Source: Lepas anatifera | Taxonomy: Eukaryota > Arthropoda > Thecostraca > Lepadidae | DNA length: 64,000 nucleotides | Direction of reading: 5' to 3' | NCBI GenBank assembly: GCA_034440635.1 | Contig: JAOTON010000058.1 | Location: 16,413-80,412, forward strand | In this document: positions 34,431-45,489 of the stretch, piece by piece | Layout of the letters: every line of letters starts with the position of its first letter | Numbering within the stretch: position 1 is the stretch's first letter | Notes under the pieces: generated by a model | Seen by the model: only the letters and a program-made list of their open reading frames with translations | What the model was told of the DNA's origin: nothing | Database searches by the model: none | Translations under genes and position numbers: made by a program

Positions 34431-35940
34431 GAGCCTGGAGTTAAGTTCATCATGGGATCGCGAGGGGCTATCAGTGCAGCAAGCCTCCAGTACCTTCATT
34501 GCGACCGCCAAGAGTTTAGGACACGACGTCAGCAGCCTGACAATCTCCCCGGCCACCGTTCGCCGGATACGAGCCAAGAACCGAGAGCAGCTGGCCATAA
34601 GCTCCGAGGCAGATGCCTTCCGTGCCCCACCACCTTTGGTCCTCCACTGGGATGGGAAACTGCTCCCTCGAGCGACTTCAAAGTACCTTATGGAGGACCG
34701 GATCGCTGTTGTGCTTCTGGGTGTCCCGGTGGCTCGAGATGGAACTGGATGCGAAGTAGCGAGAGTGGTTTTCGAGAAGGTTCAGCGTGTGGGAATTCGA
34801 AATAAAATCGTAGGACTGTCTTTTGATACAAAAGCATCCAACAGCAGCATGCTTTCCGGAGCGTGTATGAAGCTTGAGGACTTGATTGGGCACCCTATCC
34901 TGTGGTTGGCGTGCCGCCACCACATCCTCGAAATCGTCTTGAAGCATGTCTTTGAGACGTGCTGTGGCTCTTCTTCGGGACCCGAGATCGGACTCTTAAA
35001 AGATTCCAAGAGCACTGACCCTTCCTGGATCCTGCTTCTTTCGCCACCATGATGGATGTTGAGGAACCTCTGGAGGAGTTCTCGGAGTCTCTGCGAGCGG
35101 AGATGGTCGCCTACCTGGCCGATGTAATCCAGAAAGGGAGTCATCCTCGAAAGGATTATGAGGAGCTACTTCATCTCTGCCTCGTCTTCCTTGGTGGATC
35201 TAACAGCAGACAGACCAAATTCCAAGTACCAGAAGCGTACCACCACGCGCGGTGGATGGCCAAGGTGGCATACGCCCTGAATATGAACCTCTTTCAGGAG
35301 CAGTTGGATATTTCCGAGCGTCAGAAGAAAGGAATCTCTCGTGTTGCCCTGTTCGTAGCGCTCTTGTACGTCCGCTACTGGCACGAAGTCATTGTTGCAC
35401 CACACGCCCCCAAGAATGACCTAGACCTCTTGAAAGTCCTCCTGAGGTACCCGGACCGAACGTGGGACAGGAGGCCTCCAATGCCTTCTCGAGACATCTA
35501 TGGTACCTATCAGAGGACCTTGTCCTCTGGCGTGCTTTGATGAGCGCGTGTCACAGGAGGAGAAAGAAGCGATGCTGGCAAACCTCTCTAAGCCGGGGTC
35601 GAAGAAGGAGCTGAAGCGCTTGGAGGGGAAGAGCTTGTCAGTAACTGACGAGACGAGACTCAGCAGCTTCGTAACCTCCAGAAGTCGCCGTTTCCTGAAC
35701 CTTCTCGGACAAGGGACTCTTCTGACCCGCGAGCTCTCCTCCAGGAAGAGGTCATCCAGACGAGGGTTAGGGCACTCCGGGTCGTCAACGACACGGCCGA
35801 AAGGGAGATCGCCCTCATCAAGAGGTTCAACGGATATGTCAAGGACGAGAAGCAGAAGCAGTACCTGCTCCGGGTGGTGGAACTCCATCGGAGGGCTCTA
35901 CCCAAGTGCACCAAGAAAGGATGCGCCTCTCACTGTGTAA
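34431..35940 (+). pseudogene. transposase-like gene, C-terminal part
   Basis: This continues the gene interrupted at 27566. In order it shows FIATAKSLGHDVSSL, the LVLHWDGKLLP block (first Asp), GLSFDTKASNSS (second Asp), a LACRHHILEIVLKHVF block and, near 35785-35800, VVNDTAERE (Glu). The Asp, Asp, CRHH and Glu order resembles hAT-type DDE transposases, but I have no match for the name, so catalytic function is inferred. A lost A in the run near 34996, a TGA for an expected Trp near 35017, and frame changes near 35510 and 35735 break it. It may be a domesticated or mobile transposase. Confidence 0.65.
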
Positions 35941-36344
35941 TGGTTTTTTATGATAAAAGTGCGCGACCTCTAAATGTCCTTTTATTTTGCTTTGAAGGGT
36001 GTCAATCGATTCAGTTTTACGGATAGAGCTGGGTGAAAGTTGATATGACTTCGTTCCGAAGAAACAAAATGTTACTAAAGTGTGCTGAAACACCCTAGTG
36101 TCCACCTCTCCCCTTCGCAGGGGTCATGGTTAAATTACAATTACTGATTCTGAAGCTATGAAAATTACAGAACCACGAGCAACTTCATCGGTGACAAATT
36201 TTTTTTTTAGAAAATCCACTGTCTGATATCCTTGAATAACCTCATGGAGGGGCATTCAACTCAACACTCAGGGGTGCACTTCTGAATTTCAGAGGCCCTA
36301 GCACAACCCAATCAACAATTATTCACTCCTGGAAGCACTGAGAT

Positions 36345-37376
36345 TAACCCTCGCCCCACCGGGGGGCCATCGATGGCCCCCCTAAGGTTTTTCCGGGATA
36401 GCAGAAAAACGACGAGGCGCAGCACCGCGGTTGAGGGCTCTACCTCTCACTGCATCATTTTCCCATCATCCCTGAAATTTTTTACCCCGGGTCACCCAAG
36501 GTCAGGTCACCAGACGAGGTCAACCAAGTTCACCTCACTTCACTTTAGAGCTCTGTAAGAGCTACATTTCAAAGTCAATCGATTTGAAACTTCCTACACT
36601 TCATGACCCCTCCAGGGTCTACAAGGTGTATATCCGGGATTTTTTTATTTCGTGCCCTGAGGTCAGGTCACGAGGCGACCTCTCCCATTGGAAAAGCATG
36701 GGGAAAAGCTATTTCATGACATAAAAGCCACAAAAATGATTGCAAATACTCAGACTGCTCAGAACAACGTTTTTGGACACCCTTTCACGGATCCCAGGAG
36801 TCATATTTGCCTTTTGACTTTTCCAAGGTCATCCAAGGTCACCAGAGGTCAAAAACAGTATTTTGACAATAACTTTTGACCTAATTGAGCTAGAGCGGTG
36901 AAACAAACACCATCGTGTTTGTCCTGTCACTGGCTTTCATTTGATATACGGCAAGGTCACTTTTTGACCTTTCGTGACCTCAGGTCATATTAGGTCACGA
37001 GGTGACCTCTGGCGGTCAAACCACTGGCGGGAGGTCTTTACGTTCCACATAGCGGAAAAAGTACTGGCAATTTGCTATCAAATGTACTTTACCAGGTCTC
37101 AATAGCTCTAATGGCATAAGAGTTATGCCCAGTTTGCTTAATCATTGCATATTTGAGTGAAAATAGCCGATCTTGACCTAATTTGACCTCTGGAGGTCCA
37201 ACCATTGACCTGAGCACTAAAACATGCGAAGTAATTTCTTACTGAATTCACGCGAGCTTTCTATTGCACTTCGCAGATTTGCGCTAACGCCCATATTTTC
37301 GGAGTTAGAGGGGGGCCATCGATGGCCCCCCGGTGGGGCGAAGGTGGCGCCGGACCCCCGGTGGGGCGCGGGTTAA
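36345..37376 (+). mobile_element. TTAA-type MITE, copy B
   Basis: The ends are TTAACCCTCGCCCCACCGGG and, inverted, TTAACCCGCGCCCCACCGGG. The perfect palindrome GGGGGGCCATCGATGGCCCC lies inside both ends. The terminal motif occurs twice at the right end (37332 and 37354). The interior aligns end to end with copy A, for example GACCTCTCCCATTGGAAAAG against its counterpart near 9433. AGGTCA motifs are frequent, three of them at 10-bp spacing near 36824-36849. Confidence 0.85.
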
Positions 37377-37764
37377 GGCCTCCATGCAGTCGGGTGTAGA
37401 TCTCACTCCAAGGTGTAGGTAGTAGTTGAGACAGGGTCAGCTCGGCTCGACTCTCACGCCACCCCAACTATGGGCTAGTGCACAGAACCGCCGAAAGGTG
37501 GCAGCATCGTCTGGACCAGTACTTCTCCGCGACGGCAGCGCCATCTGCGCCACTGGAACGTTTGTCCGGCCGAGCACGCGGCTGTAAGGGGAATTCGTCG
37601 AAAGGTTCCTGCGATGTCGGGTGGGTGACGCGAGAATTACGAGTCAGTTATCAGATGGGGAGGAAGGGGGGGCACTTTTGAAAACAGATAGTGGTTGCTT
37701 CGGGTTTCAGAGCACAGCAACGGCATCTGCGAGCCTTCCGCGGGAATTATACTAGGACGAAAGG

Positions 37765-37918
37765 CACTGGCGGTAGAACTGGGGGAGGGGGCACCGGGGC
37801 ACGGTCTCCCCTTAACCAGAAATTTTAGCACTAACCCTTTGGCATTGAATACAGAGAAATGGGTTGAAAAGCCCATGGTGCCCCCCCACCCTTTAATTCT
37901 GGCGTTCTGCCGTCACTG
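37765..37918 (+). mobile_element. hAT-type MITE
   Basis: The left end CACTGGCGGTAGAACTGGGG and the right end TTCTGCCGTCACTG are inverted; flanks ACGAAAGG and GAGAAAGG are a possible decayed 8-bp target duplication. The interior matches the copies at 22572 and 41567. Confidence 0.65.
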
Positions 37919-38573
37919 GAGAAAGGTAAGGCGGAGAGATGCGCAGGATGCGTATTTTTTAGCGTATCCTAGCCATTTCAATGGTGCACTGACGGTTATT
38001 GCAACTGTAAATAACATCAACGTGAATCTATTTACAAAAACCCGCGGCTTGGCCTGACTCGCACTGACGCTCGCACGGATGGATTACCACCAGAGCCAGA
38101 TCCAAGAACGGGGGTGGGAGCAAAGGAGTGGTCGCCCCGTAGGTTCAAAGAGACGCCCTCATCCATCTTGACCACCCTTGAAAGTCTAAATGTAAAGGTA
38201 AACATCAGTCAAATGCCACATGTCTGCGGCACAGACGCCTAAGATTGGCCTAAGGTGACTCAGGCAGACGCCATTTTTCTTTCTGGCGCCCTCACAAACA
38301 CAGACAATTTACAGCATTTACAGCAGCGAAGTTCTAGCTTCGTTACCAAGCTTTCTTTCCAATGATACTTTGAAATGTAACCCCCCCCGCCAAGAAAACA
38401 ACACCCAAAATCGGCGCCGGGATGGCAACAGTTGAACATTTACAGAAGAGACACAGTGAAGTCCCCAGAAGCGTCATGTCCCTCTAGCCCGCCACTGGTA
38501 ACCGCTCAGTTGAGGTCCGCGGAAACAACAGTCACATCGTCAGCGCCGCCCACAAATTGACAGAAACAGGAAG
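37919..38573. other. no recognised feature
   Basis: No gene, RNA or repeat family recognised between the hAT-type MITE and the truncated LINE. Confidence 0.3.
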
Positions 38574-38586
38574 TAGGCCAGTCATC

Positions 38587-39710
38587 ATCATCATCATCAT
38601 AATTGAGTTTTAAGGGCGCGCCGACAACGAAGATCATGTGGCGCCCATAACACTCAATAAAATGCATACAGAATGGCTTCAACAATCAACGTGGCTAAAA
38701 GTCTGTCCACAGTAAAAGGACGGATAAAACGAAAAAAATAAAGCACACACACACTTAGGTCGGCGAGTAAATAACATCAAAGTCGATGCTCTTCAGAAAC
38801 GATAAAATACTAGACAGTCCCACGGTTGGAAACTCCCAAGAAGTGACTCCAAGGAGGGTGACCCTCCCAGGTGTCTAAGCCGTTCAATTTCATAATCGCG
38901 GCAGTCAACAAGGACATGCTTGAGACTCAGCGAGTCGCCACAGCGCGGACAGAGCGGAGGATCCTCTCCACTCAAGCGGAAAGAGTGGGTTGCGTGGGTG
39001 TGGCCAATTCGCAACCGCGACAATACCACCTCCCTCTCTCCTGGATCCAGCGCTGCTAGAAAGCCATTTCCCTAGTTTGGGTTTGACACTTCTCAACTTA
39101 GCCCCCCTGGGGTCCTCGTCCCATCGCCGCTGCCCGCTTCTCATTAAAAACTTCGTAACAGGCGCATACAGGTCAAAGAATGGAATATGAAGACCAGGGG
39201 GGACATCACGTTCTACTGCAGCCTTTGCAGCTGAATCGGCCCGCTCATTGCCACTGATGCCACAGTGGCTTGGGATCCATACAAAATCGACATGTTTCCC
39301 CCTTTCCTTTAGAACGTGCAGCTTCTGTCTAATGAGAACTAAGAGAAAGGATGATGATGCGTTATAAAAATAAAAAGACCTCAATACCTGAAGAGAGGAC
39401 AGTGAATCGGTAAAAATAACGAATTGTCTCGCCCTCGACCTGGATACCTGGTCTAAACAACGAAACAGCGCATACAACTCAGAGGTAAAAACAGATGCCT
39501 CACACGGCAAGCTAAAACACCTCTCGACACCCTCACCAACAAACGCACAACAAACGCACTGCCACTCTTAGAGCCATCTGTGTAAAAGCGGACGTGGTTT
39601 TCAAAAGACTCAGAGCAGAGATCCATAAACAACTGACGAATCAATTCAGGTGGCAAATCTTTGCATTGTTCGAGTAAGTTCGTGTTTGTGTTGACTGCCG
39701 ACACAATCCA
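38587..39710 (-). mobile_element. 5'-truncated I-clade LINE
   Basis: This 1.12-kb copy carries only the end of ORF2 and the 3' UTR. TAGGCCAGTCATC is present at both flanks (38574-38586 and 39711-39723), a 13-bp target duplication. The 3' UTR has GGGCGC stem halves followed by TAAAACTCAATT and an (ATG)n tail, as in the full-length element at 27567, but the coding sequence is a different subfamily. Confidence 0.85.
38793..39710 (-). pseudogene. LINE RNase H and C-terminal zinc motif, fragment
   Basis: The minus strand gives FYTDGSKSG, then SELYALFRCLD, FTDSLSSLQ and WIPSHCGISGNERAD (RNase H), followed by LRIGHTHATHS and CPRCGDSLSLKHVLVDC (CCHC). Three frames are used, so at least two indels break it. 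There is no RT. Confidence 0.8.
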
Positions 39711-39723
39711 TAGGCCAGTCATC

Positions 39724-41397
39724 CTCCCTCCCAACTCTGTAGGATTATGAAAGGTTCTCAGGGGTATATTACCAGGTGTCGCAGTCGGCTACTTTTAAAT
39801 GGTAAAGTTGAATTGAAATGGCCATGATGTGTATGCCGAATATAATTGTTCCTCACAAAAAACATTTAAATTACTTGGCTATCAACATTGTAATCAACAA
39901 CGTTCCTGTAAGACTTTATTGTTGTACGATAACCTGATTGCAAAATGGTTTCAGAACTTTTTTATTAATTTTTTTCGAAATAGGAATGCGCTGTTGCACG
40001 AACAATGGTTAGAATCATCATAACTACAACGGTAAATGGTGCAGATTTATTTTAGTTGATAGCTTTAAAATGGAATAAGTTGATTATCCATCGAATTTTT
40101 CTCAGCTTCAGTCACCATCAGTACATTTCACAAAATTTCCGATTTAGATGGCAACACGGAAACGGGAGGCCAGGCGAATAGGCCGCCCTCTGACATAGTC
40201 AGATTATGAGCCATTAACACCATAGCGCTGCATGAGCGCAGGACATGTCCGATGATGCTCTTTTACCCCCTCCCCCTTGCCCCTTAGCATTCTGAACATT
40301 CCTACTCCTGTGGGTGGCAGATTCTATAATATCGACCTATATACAGTAGGATTTAAGCTCCACAATTTGAGCAATTCCAAAAATCTTATTAAAATTAATG
40401 TTGTTAAGAATTTTCAAATGATCATTAAGTCAACAGCCATGTTCAGCTTAATTGAAATGGTTTTCTGAGTGAAAATTTTAACAAGATGCAATATTACCAC
40501 CTTATAGTAGAGGGCGTTGAAATCTATACAGTGGGCGGAAATATTGCGTGTCTAACCCGTTCATTTCAAGTAAAAAATCCCCGATTTTTGCGAGAGTGGG
40601 CGAAAGTCAGAACCTTTTGTCAGCACCATCATGAAAAGGAAAGAACAAGTTCAAACTAGAAAGAGTGTATTTATGCATAAGTTCGTTTCCTGTTAGTTGC
40701 AGGTAGGAAATTCCACGAGTCTCCACGGTTTGGGCAGAAGCCCTTCGACTGGCCCGATCCCCGCAATCTCTTGCAACAGAGTTAAGGCTGGCGATGTCGT
40801 ATGGGTCCCGAAGCCGGCGCGTTCTTAAACTCGGCAATCCTTATAATCTTAGAGTAATCAGGGCTGATGCGGGCCGCTGAACGGAGTCAGTCCCACACCA
40901 GTTTTGCAGGCGGTGCGGCGTTTTCATTCAGTCGTCGGCAGCATCTGAGAAGAATTGAACCAAGGGCTGTTCACCGCTGCGGCCGTTATTTCCACATAGC
41001 CCGACCAGATTAGCGGGCAGTTCTAACACTTGCAACAGCGCATCACGCAGCCGGCAGGCATTGCCCCACATCTCCCTGACACCTTGCGCTGAACGGAGCA
41101 ACAGCAGTCCTCAATCACCCCGGACCCAAGACTCAGCCGAAATGCAGCTCCAATTAAGCGATCCTTTAGCATATTTCCCCGACAAAATGCCCCCCTCCAT
41201 TTGAATGTACCTCCCTTGGACGAAAACGTTCCTTCGCTACTGGTATGCACATGTGTATAAGTGGCGTCTAGCCCTAAATGTAAGCAATGCTACCTTGATC
41301 TTAGATTAGCAAGATATTTTATGCCATTTCATCACGATCGGAGTTATAGTTACTGAGTGATAGCGTAGCGGGAAAATTCGCTCATCCATTTCCCGTG
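39724..41397. other. non-coding segment with a degraded SINE
   Basis: Mostly AT-rich and unassigned. At about 40710-40845 a decayed SINE-like stretch (GGCTGGCGATGTCGTATGGG ... GCGCGTTCTTAAAC) resembles the body of the family at 8621. Confidence 0.35.
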
Positions 41398-41469
41398 CAA
41401 CTGACGAATCAATTCAGGTGGAAAATCTTTGCATTGTTCGAGTAAGTTCGTGTTTGTGTTGACTGCCGA
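41398..41469 (-). repeat. 72-bp displaced LINE fragment
   Basis: This matches 39630-39701 with one mismatch, a piece of the truncated LINE's coding sequence cut at both sides. No target duplication was seen. Confidence 0.85.
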
Positions 41470-41566
41470 GCCGTTCGATTCGGGATTAACCTGTTAATTC
41501 AAAGCATTGCTACTCGCTGCACACCAGGTTTGGACCTTTTCATATCAGCGAAAACCGAGTTATGGC

Positions 41567-41711
41567 CAGTGACGGCGGAACATCCGAATTTAGGGGGACC
41601 ATGTACCTTTCAACCCATTTCTTTCCAGTCAAAACCATAGGGTCAGTGTTAAAATTTCTGATTTAAGGGGACACCGTGCCCCGGTCGCCCCCCCTATTTC
41701 CGCCACCAGTG
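41567..41711 (-). mobile_element. hAT-type MITE with perfect 8-bp target duplication
   Basis: GTTATGGC is present on both sides (41559-41566 and 41712-41719). The ends are CAGTGACGGCGGAA and, inverted, CACTGGTGGCGGAA. It is the reference copy for this family and also shows the empty TTAA site used by MITE A at 9100. Confidence 0.85.
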
Positions 41712-41719
41712 GTTATGGC

Positions 41720-43000
41720 GTAATAAGTGACGGCAGTTTGAGGATTTGGCATGCTCTTGCTTTTCCAATTGTCACGAACTTTCCCAACCCCACCCATCCC
41801 TGATATGTTCAGTCAGGAATTGACTTGATCAGTCTTTAGCATGACGGAGACTGCCTCAAGATATGACCGTCACTTGTAAAGCAGTAAGCCCGTCAAAAGC
41901 ATTGGTACGCAACGGTCCGGCCGGGCTCACATGCACATTTTTCTACTATGTTAGATGGAGACCTCGAGGACTCTTCGCGTCCGCTCAGTAAAAGCTGAAT
42001 CCATGAACCCCAATGCAAATTTCCTTGGCATGGGCGACGCTAAATAATGTAAGCATCATTCATCTCACACGTCCATAGATTTAATGTTCTATTTTGGGTG
42101 GACACCAAAGGCACACCTTAAGTAAACATTATCAGAGTAGAGTCCAAAAGAAATAATGTGGGGTGACATGCGAAACAACGGGTAAGGGTAACGGTAACAC
42201 CAGGTGTTGGTCCACACTGCGATCGAAAACACCGCAAACAATGTTCTGAGCGTTACGGCACCAGAATCAGACAAGAAACTTCACCATAAATCAAGATTAA
42301 AGTACATGTCCTCAAATCCCTGAACTATCCGTCTTGATGAAGGCTATCTCTATAATCTCCATGTGGTCTGCACACGTCGTCGCTGTCCCTGCGCGAGCTC
42401 TAGGGCAGGGCTGCAGAGCGGGGGAGGAGGGGAGGGGGTGCGGCGGCCCTCCGTCTGACCAGCGCGCGGGAGCATCCGCAGCTACCCCTCCCACGCAACA
42501 TCTGAGCTTGGATGCTGAGCGTGCAGGGACCCAGTCGAGCTTCTGCACTGCACAGAACAGGCACAGAAGAGCGGCGGTTTGGCTGCCGCGCCGCGCCTTG
42601 GATGTCCTCTTTAACGCAAGGTAAACGTGACGAACGTATGTACAATGAAGGACTGGTCCCAGTAGCCTCCATGGACTGCGGCCTGTAACGCAGCCCCACC
42701 ACTGTTCAGAGGCGAGAGAGGGCAGTCACCCTCGATGCACTTGGCTGTGAGAGCAGCAAAGACTCGGCAGGCCACAACGGAAAATAACTTTCCAAACGAA
42801 CCTTACCAACAACAGATCACACCAAAACTCCTCTCCTCTCACACAGATGACGAGGTAAAGGCTGTCATAAGGTGGCCCTCCAATAATTTTCTGCACCACC
42901 ACTAATGCCGAGAGCGTAGAAGAGATGGCCACCAAGATCACACAAATATCGGCTGGTTCAGAAGCAGGTTCATTGAGATAGCACAAGGCAGAGTGACAGT
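41720..43000. other. non-coding segment with a CpG-rich patch
   Basis: 42370-42625 is GC- and CpG-rich and ends with CAAGGTAAACG, which could be a splice donor, so it may be a first exon and promoter of an unseen gene. ORFs of about 100 codons lie on both strands and have no recognisable domain. The rest is unassigned. Confidence 0.35.
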
Positions 43001-43004
43001 ATTT

Positions 43005-43715
43005 TTATGTTTGTCCCACGTGGCAACACCACGAAGCGAATACGCACCGGGTGCTGGACCACAGACAGGTTTAATATCCGTCACATGGCGTGTTTTGAGT
43101 CTTTTCAGATGATGATGTGGTAAGAGTGACTTAAGATGATTTTATTATTTATTATTAATGATTTTATGCTCGCCTGCCCATTTGCTGATCCATTTAGAAT
43201 ATCACCAGGTCTCAAATCTCAAGTTCAGAAATATGTTAGGCAGTAAGAACCTACCATATATTTGATTTCATTGTACTTTATTGTTGCCCTTTACATTTAC
43301 ATATGTATTTTTAATGCTTTTAGAGTTTTGTTTTAGATATTTTCATCTTATACTTACTTTTTTGTCTTGACTTGTTTCTTAACATGTGTCTTGTATGTAA
43401 TTTTAGTTAATCTGATGATGTTGTCCCTGACTTGAGCGTTTACTGGGGGTAAGCCCCGTCGCTCATATGTGATGAATAAATAAATAAAGGAATAAATAAA
43501 AAGATGTGAGCATGATTTTGCGAGTCCCACGTGGGAACACCACAGTGCGGACTACCACCGGGTGCTGAAACACTTTTTATGATGATGAGGTGAGGGTGAC
43601 TTAAGATGAGAGTATGACGTTTTGTGTGTCAAGCGAGGAAACACCACAAAGTCATCTGATCCAGGGTGCTGAACCACAGACATGTTTAATATACGTTACC
43701 CAACAAGAAGGCCTG
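43005..43715 (+). repeat. diverged tandem repeat interrupted by a LINE 3' end
   Basis: Three imperfect units share GGAACACCAC and CCGGGTGCTG, with CACAGACAGGTTTAATAT in the first and a close variant in the third (about 43010, 43530 and 43625). Between the first and second, about 43145-43500, lies a piece ending AATAAATAAATAAAGG, which looks like the 3' end of a plus-strand LINE. Confidence 0.55.
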
Positions 43716-44066
43716 GAACTGCGGATCAAAGTTAAATGAATAGCTGGGGTTCATCATAGACCCTGCTGATACTTGTGAAACAAAAATTATAACGCTATTC
43801 CTGCTTTTAGAAGGTTGGTATTCCGTTTTTATCTAGAACTTTCTAAGGTTACGAAGGTGTAAAATGTCAATTTTTTGGTCGACTTGCAAGTTTTCGGCAT
43901 CTGGCCAAAAAAGTTTGCACGAATTTCCAGTCATGCTAGAACAAAAACAAAAAGTATTTTGAAATCAGTGAAGCAAAAGGAACAAAATAACGATCAGGGG
44001 AGGTGCCTATGCGGTATTTGGTGCATTTGGGGACAGCCTAACGCACGTATAATATATGGCTTTGAG

Positions 44067-44345
44067 CAGGGGCGTAGCCAGAATTTCGCTCAGGGGGGGT
44101 GGGGCGCCCCGAAAAGGGCTTCTGCGACAGCGTCAAAAGGGCCCAGATAGGTAAAAAGGGGCCCTGCTTGTTACAGAATATTGCTGAAGTGGACTTAAGA
44201 GGGCCCTGTCTGGTATGAGATTTCAAATTTGGCCACTGAGCATAGTGCGGGCGAGCCGCGCTTCGCGCGGGCCGTGTCTTAGGGGAGCCCTTCGGGCCCT
44301 CAGGGGGGGCGACTGTCCCTGCCGCCCCCCTTAGCTACGCCCCTG
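44067..44345 (+). mobile_element. CAGGGGCGTAGC-ended MITE, copy 1
   Basis: The left end CAGGGGCGTAGCCAGAATTT and the right end CTACGCCCCTG are inverted repeats. A GGGCGAGCCGCGCTTCGCGC hairpin segment lies inside. It is a close relative of the copy at 44779. Confidence 0.75.
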
Positions 44346-44778
44346 ACACTCACAACGGCAAACGTTTGGAGAGAATGAAAGTACACACCATTGTTGATGC
44401 ACATTTCGATGCATGGGGGGTATTCGTCGCAGCTCAGCCTAACCAAATCTAGTTCTACAGAGGCTTGCAATAGTCTACAGTGCAAATAAAAAACAAGAGA
44501 GATACAGCCACTCTCACTAACGAACAGCAAGTCTAAAGCGACCAAGTCAGACACCATTGTACATACGCCCTGAACGTTCTAACTCGAAACCAAACACACC
44601 ACCTTCCATATGTAACTGACACAACGACACTGGCCTGTGCTAATATCAATCGTACGCCCATACAACTGCGAGGCGAGGGGAGCCATCCTGAGGGGACTGT
44701 TCGTTGGGGATAACTCACCTCTCTACCCATAAAACACAGTCTTAAGGGGTAAAATGTCACAAAACAGAGCGGCAGAAT

Positions 44779-45057
44779 CAGGGGCGTAGCCAGGATTTCG
44801 CCCAGGGGAGGGGCGGCGCCCCGAAAAGGGCCCCTGCGACAGCGCCAAAAGGGCCCTGATGGGTAAAAAGGGCCCTGCTTGTTACAGAATTGATTGCTGA
44901 AGAGGGCTTAAGAGGGCCCTGTCTGGTATAAAATCCCAAATTTGGCCACAGAGCATAGTAGGGGCGAGCCGCGCTTCGCGCGGCTCGTGTCTCAGGGGGC
45001 CCTTCGGGCCCTCACGGAGGGGCGGCTGTCCCTGCCGCCCCCTTGGCTACGCCACTG
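44779..45057 (+). mobile_element. CAGGGGCGTAGC-ended MITE, copy 2
   Basis: This has the same length (279 bp) and orientation as copy 1. Left end CAGGGGCGTAGCCAGGATTT, right end GGCTACGCCACTG. The internal GCCGCGCTTCGCGCGGC is a near-perfect hairpin. Confidence 0.75.
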
Positions 45058-45403
45058 GCTTTGTGTGCATTAATGGATTTAGCACAGGCGTCGTTGATTA
45101 TGGCACAGGCATGGTTAATCCACGGGTAAAGCAAGAGCCCTAACCGCGCCTGCGCCATTGTCAAATGAGCAGCGTGCCAAATCCACCAATACACCCAAAA
45201 GCCTACAGTAAGTAATGTGGTCGACAGGTATTGGTACAGGCTGAACTCAATCAGAAACGTCCTGAATATGGCAGCTTCATTTCATATTTGAATACGTGTT
45301 TAATAAAGAGAATGTGGCACCTTTGTAATGGAATTTAACCTGAAATAGTCATGCTATACTGAAAATCCCCCTGTTTGGGATTTCATTCGTCCCAAAACAC
45401 AAT

Positions 45404-45410
45404 AGGTATA

Positions 45411-45484
<74 letters not shown>
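45404..45484. repeat. (TA)n microsatellite
   Basis: About 80 bp of TA dinucleotides with one ACA interruption. Confidence 0.95.
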
Positions 45485-45486
<2 letters not shown>

Positions 45487-45489
45487 TTA

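Noticed and set aside
42334..42702. Possible first exon ending at a GTAAAC donor
   Set aside because: Only a CpG-rich patch and one donor-like word support it; no downstream exon could be identified.
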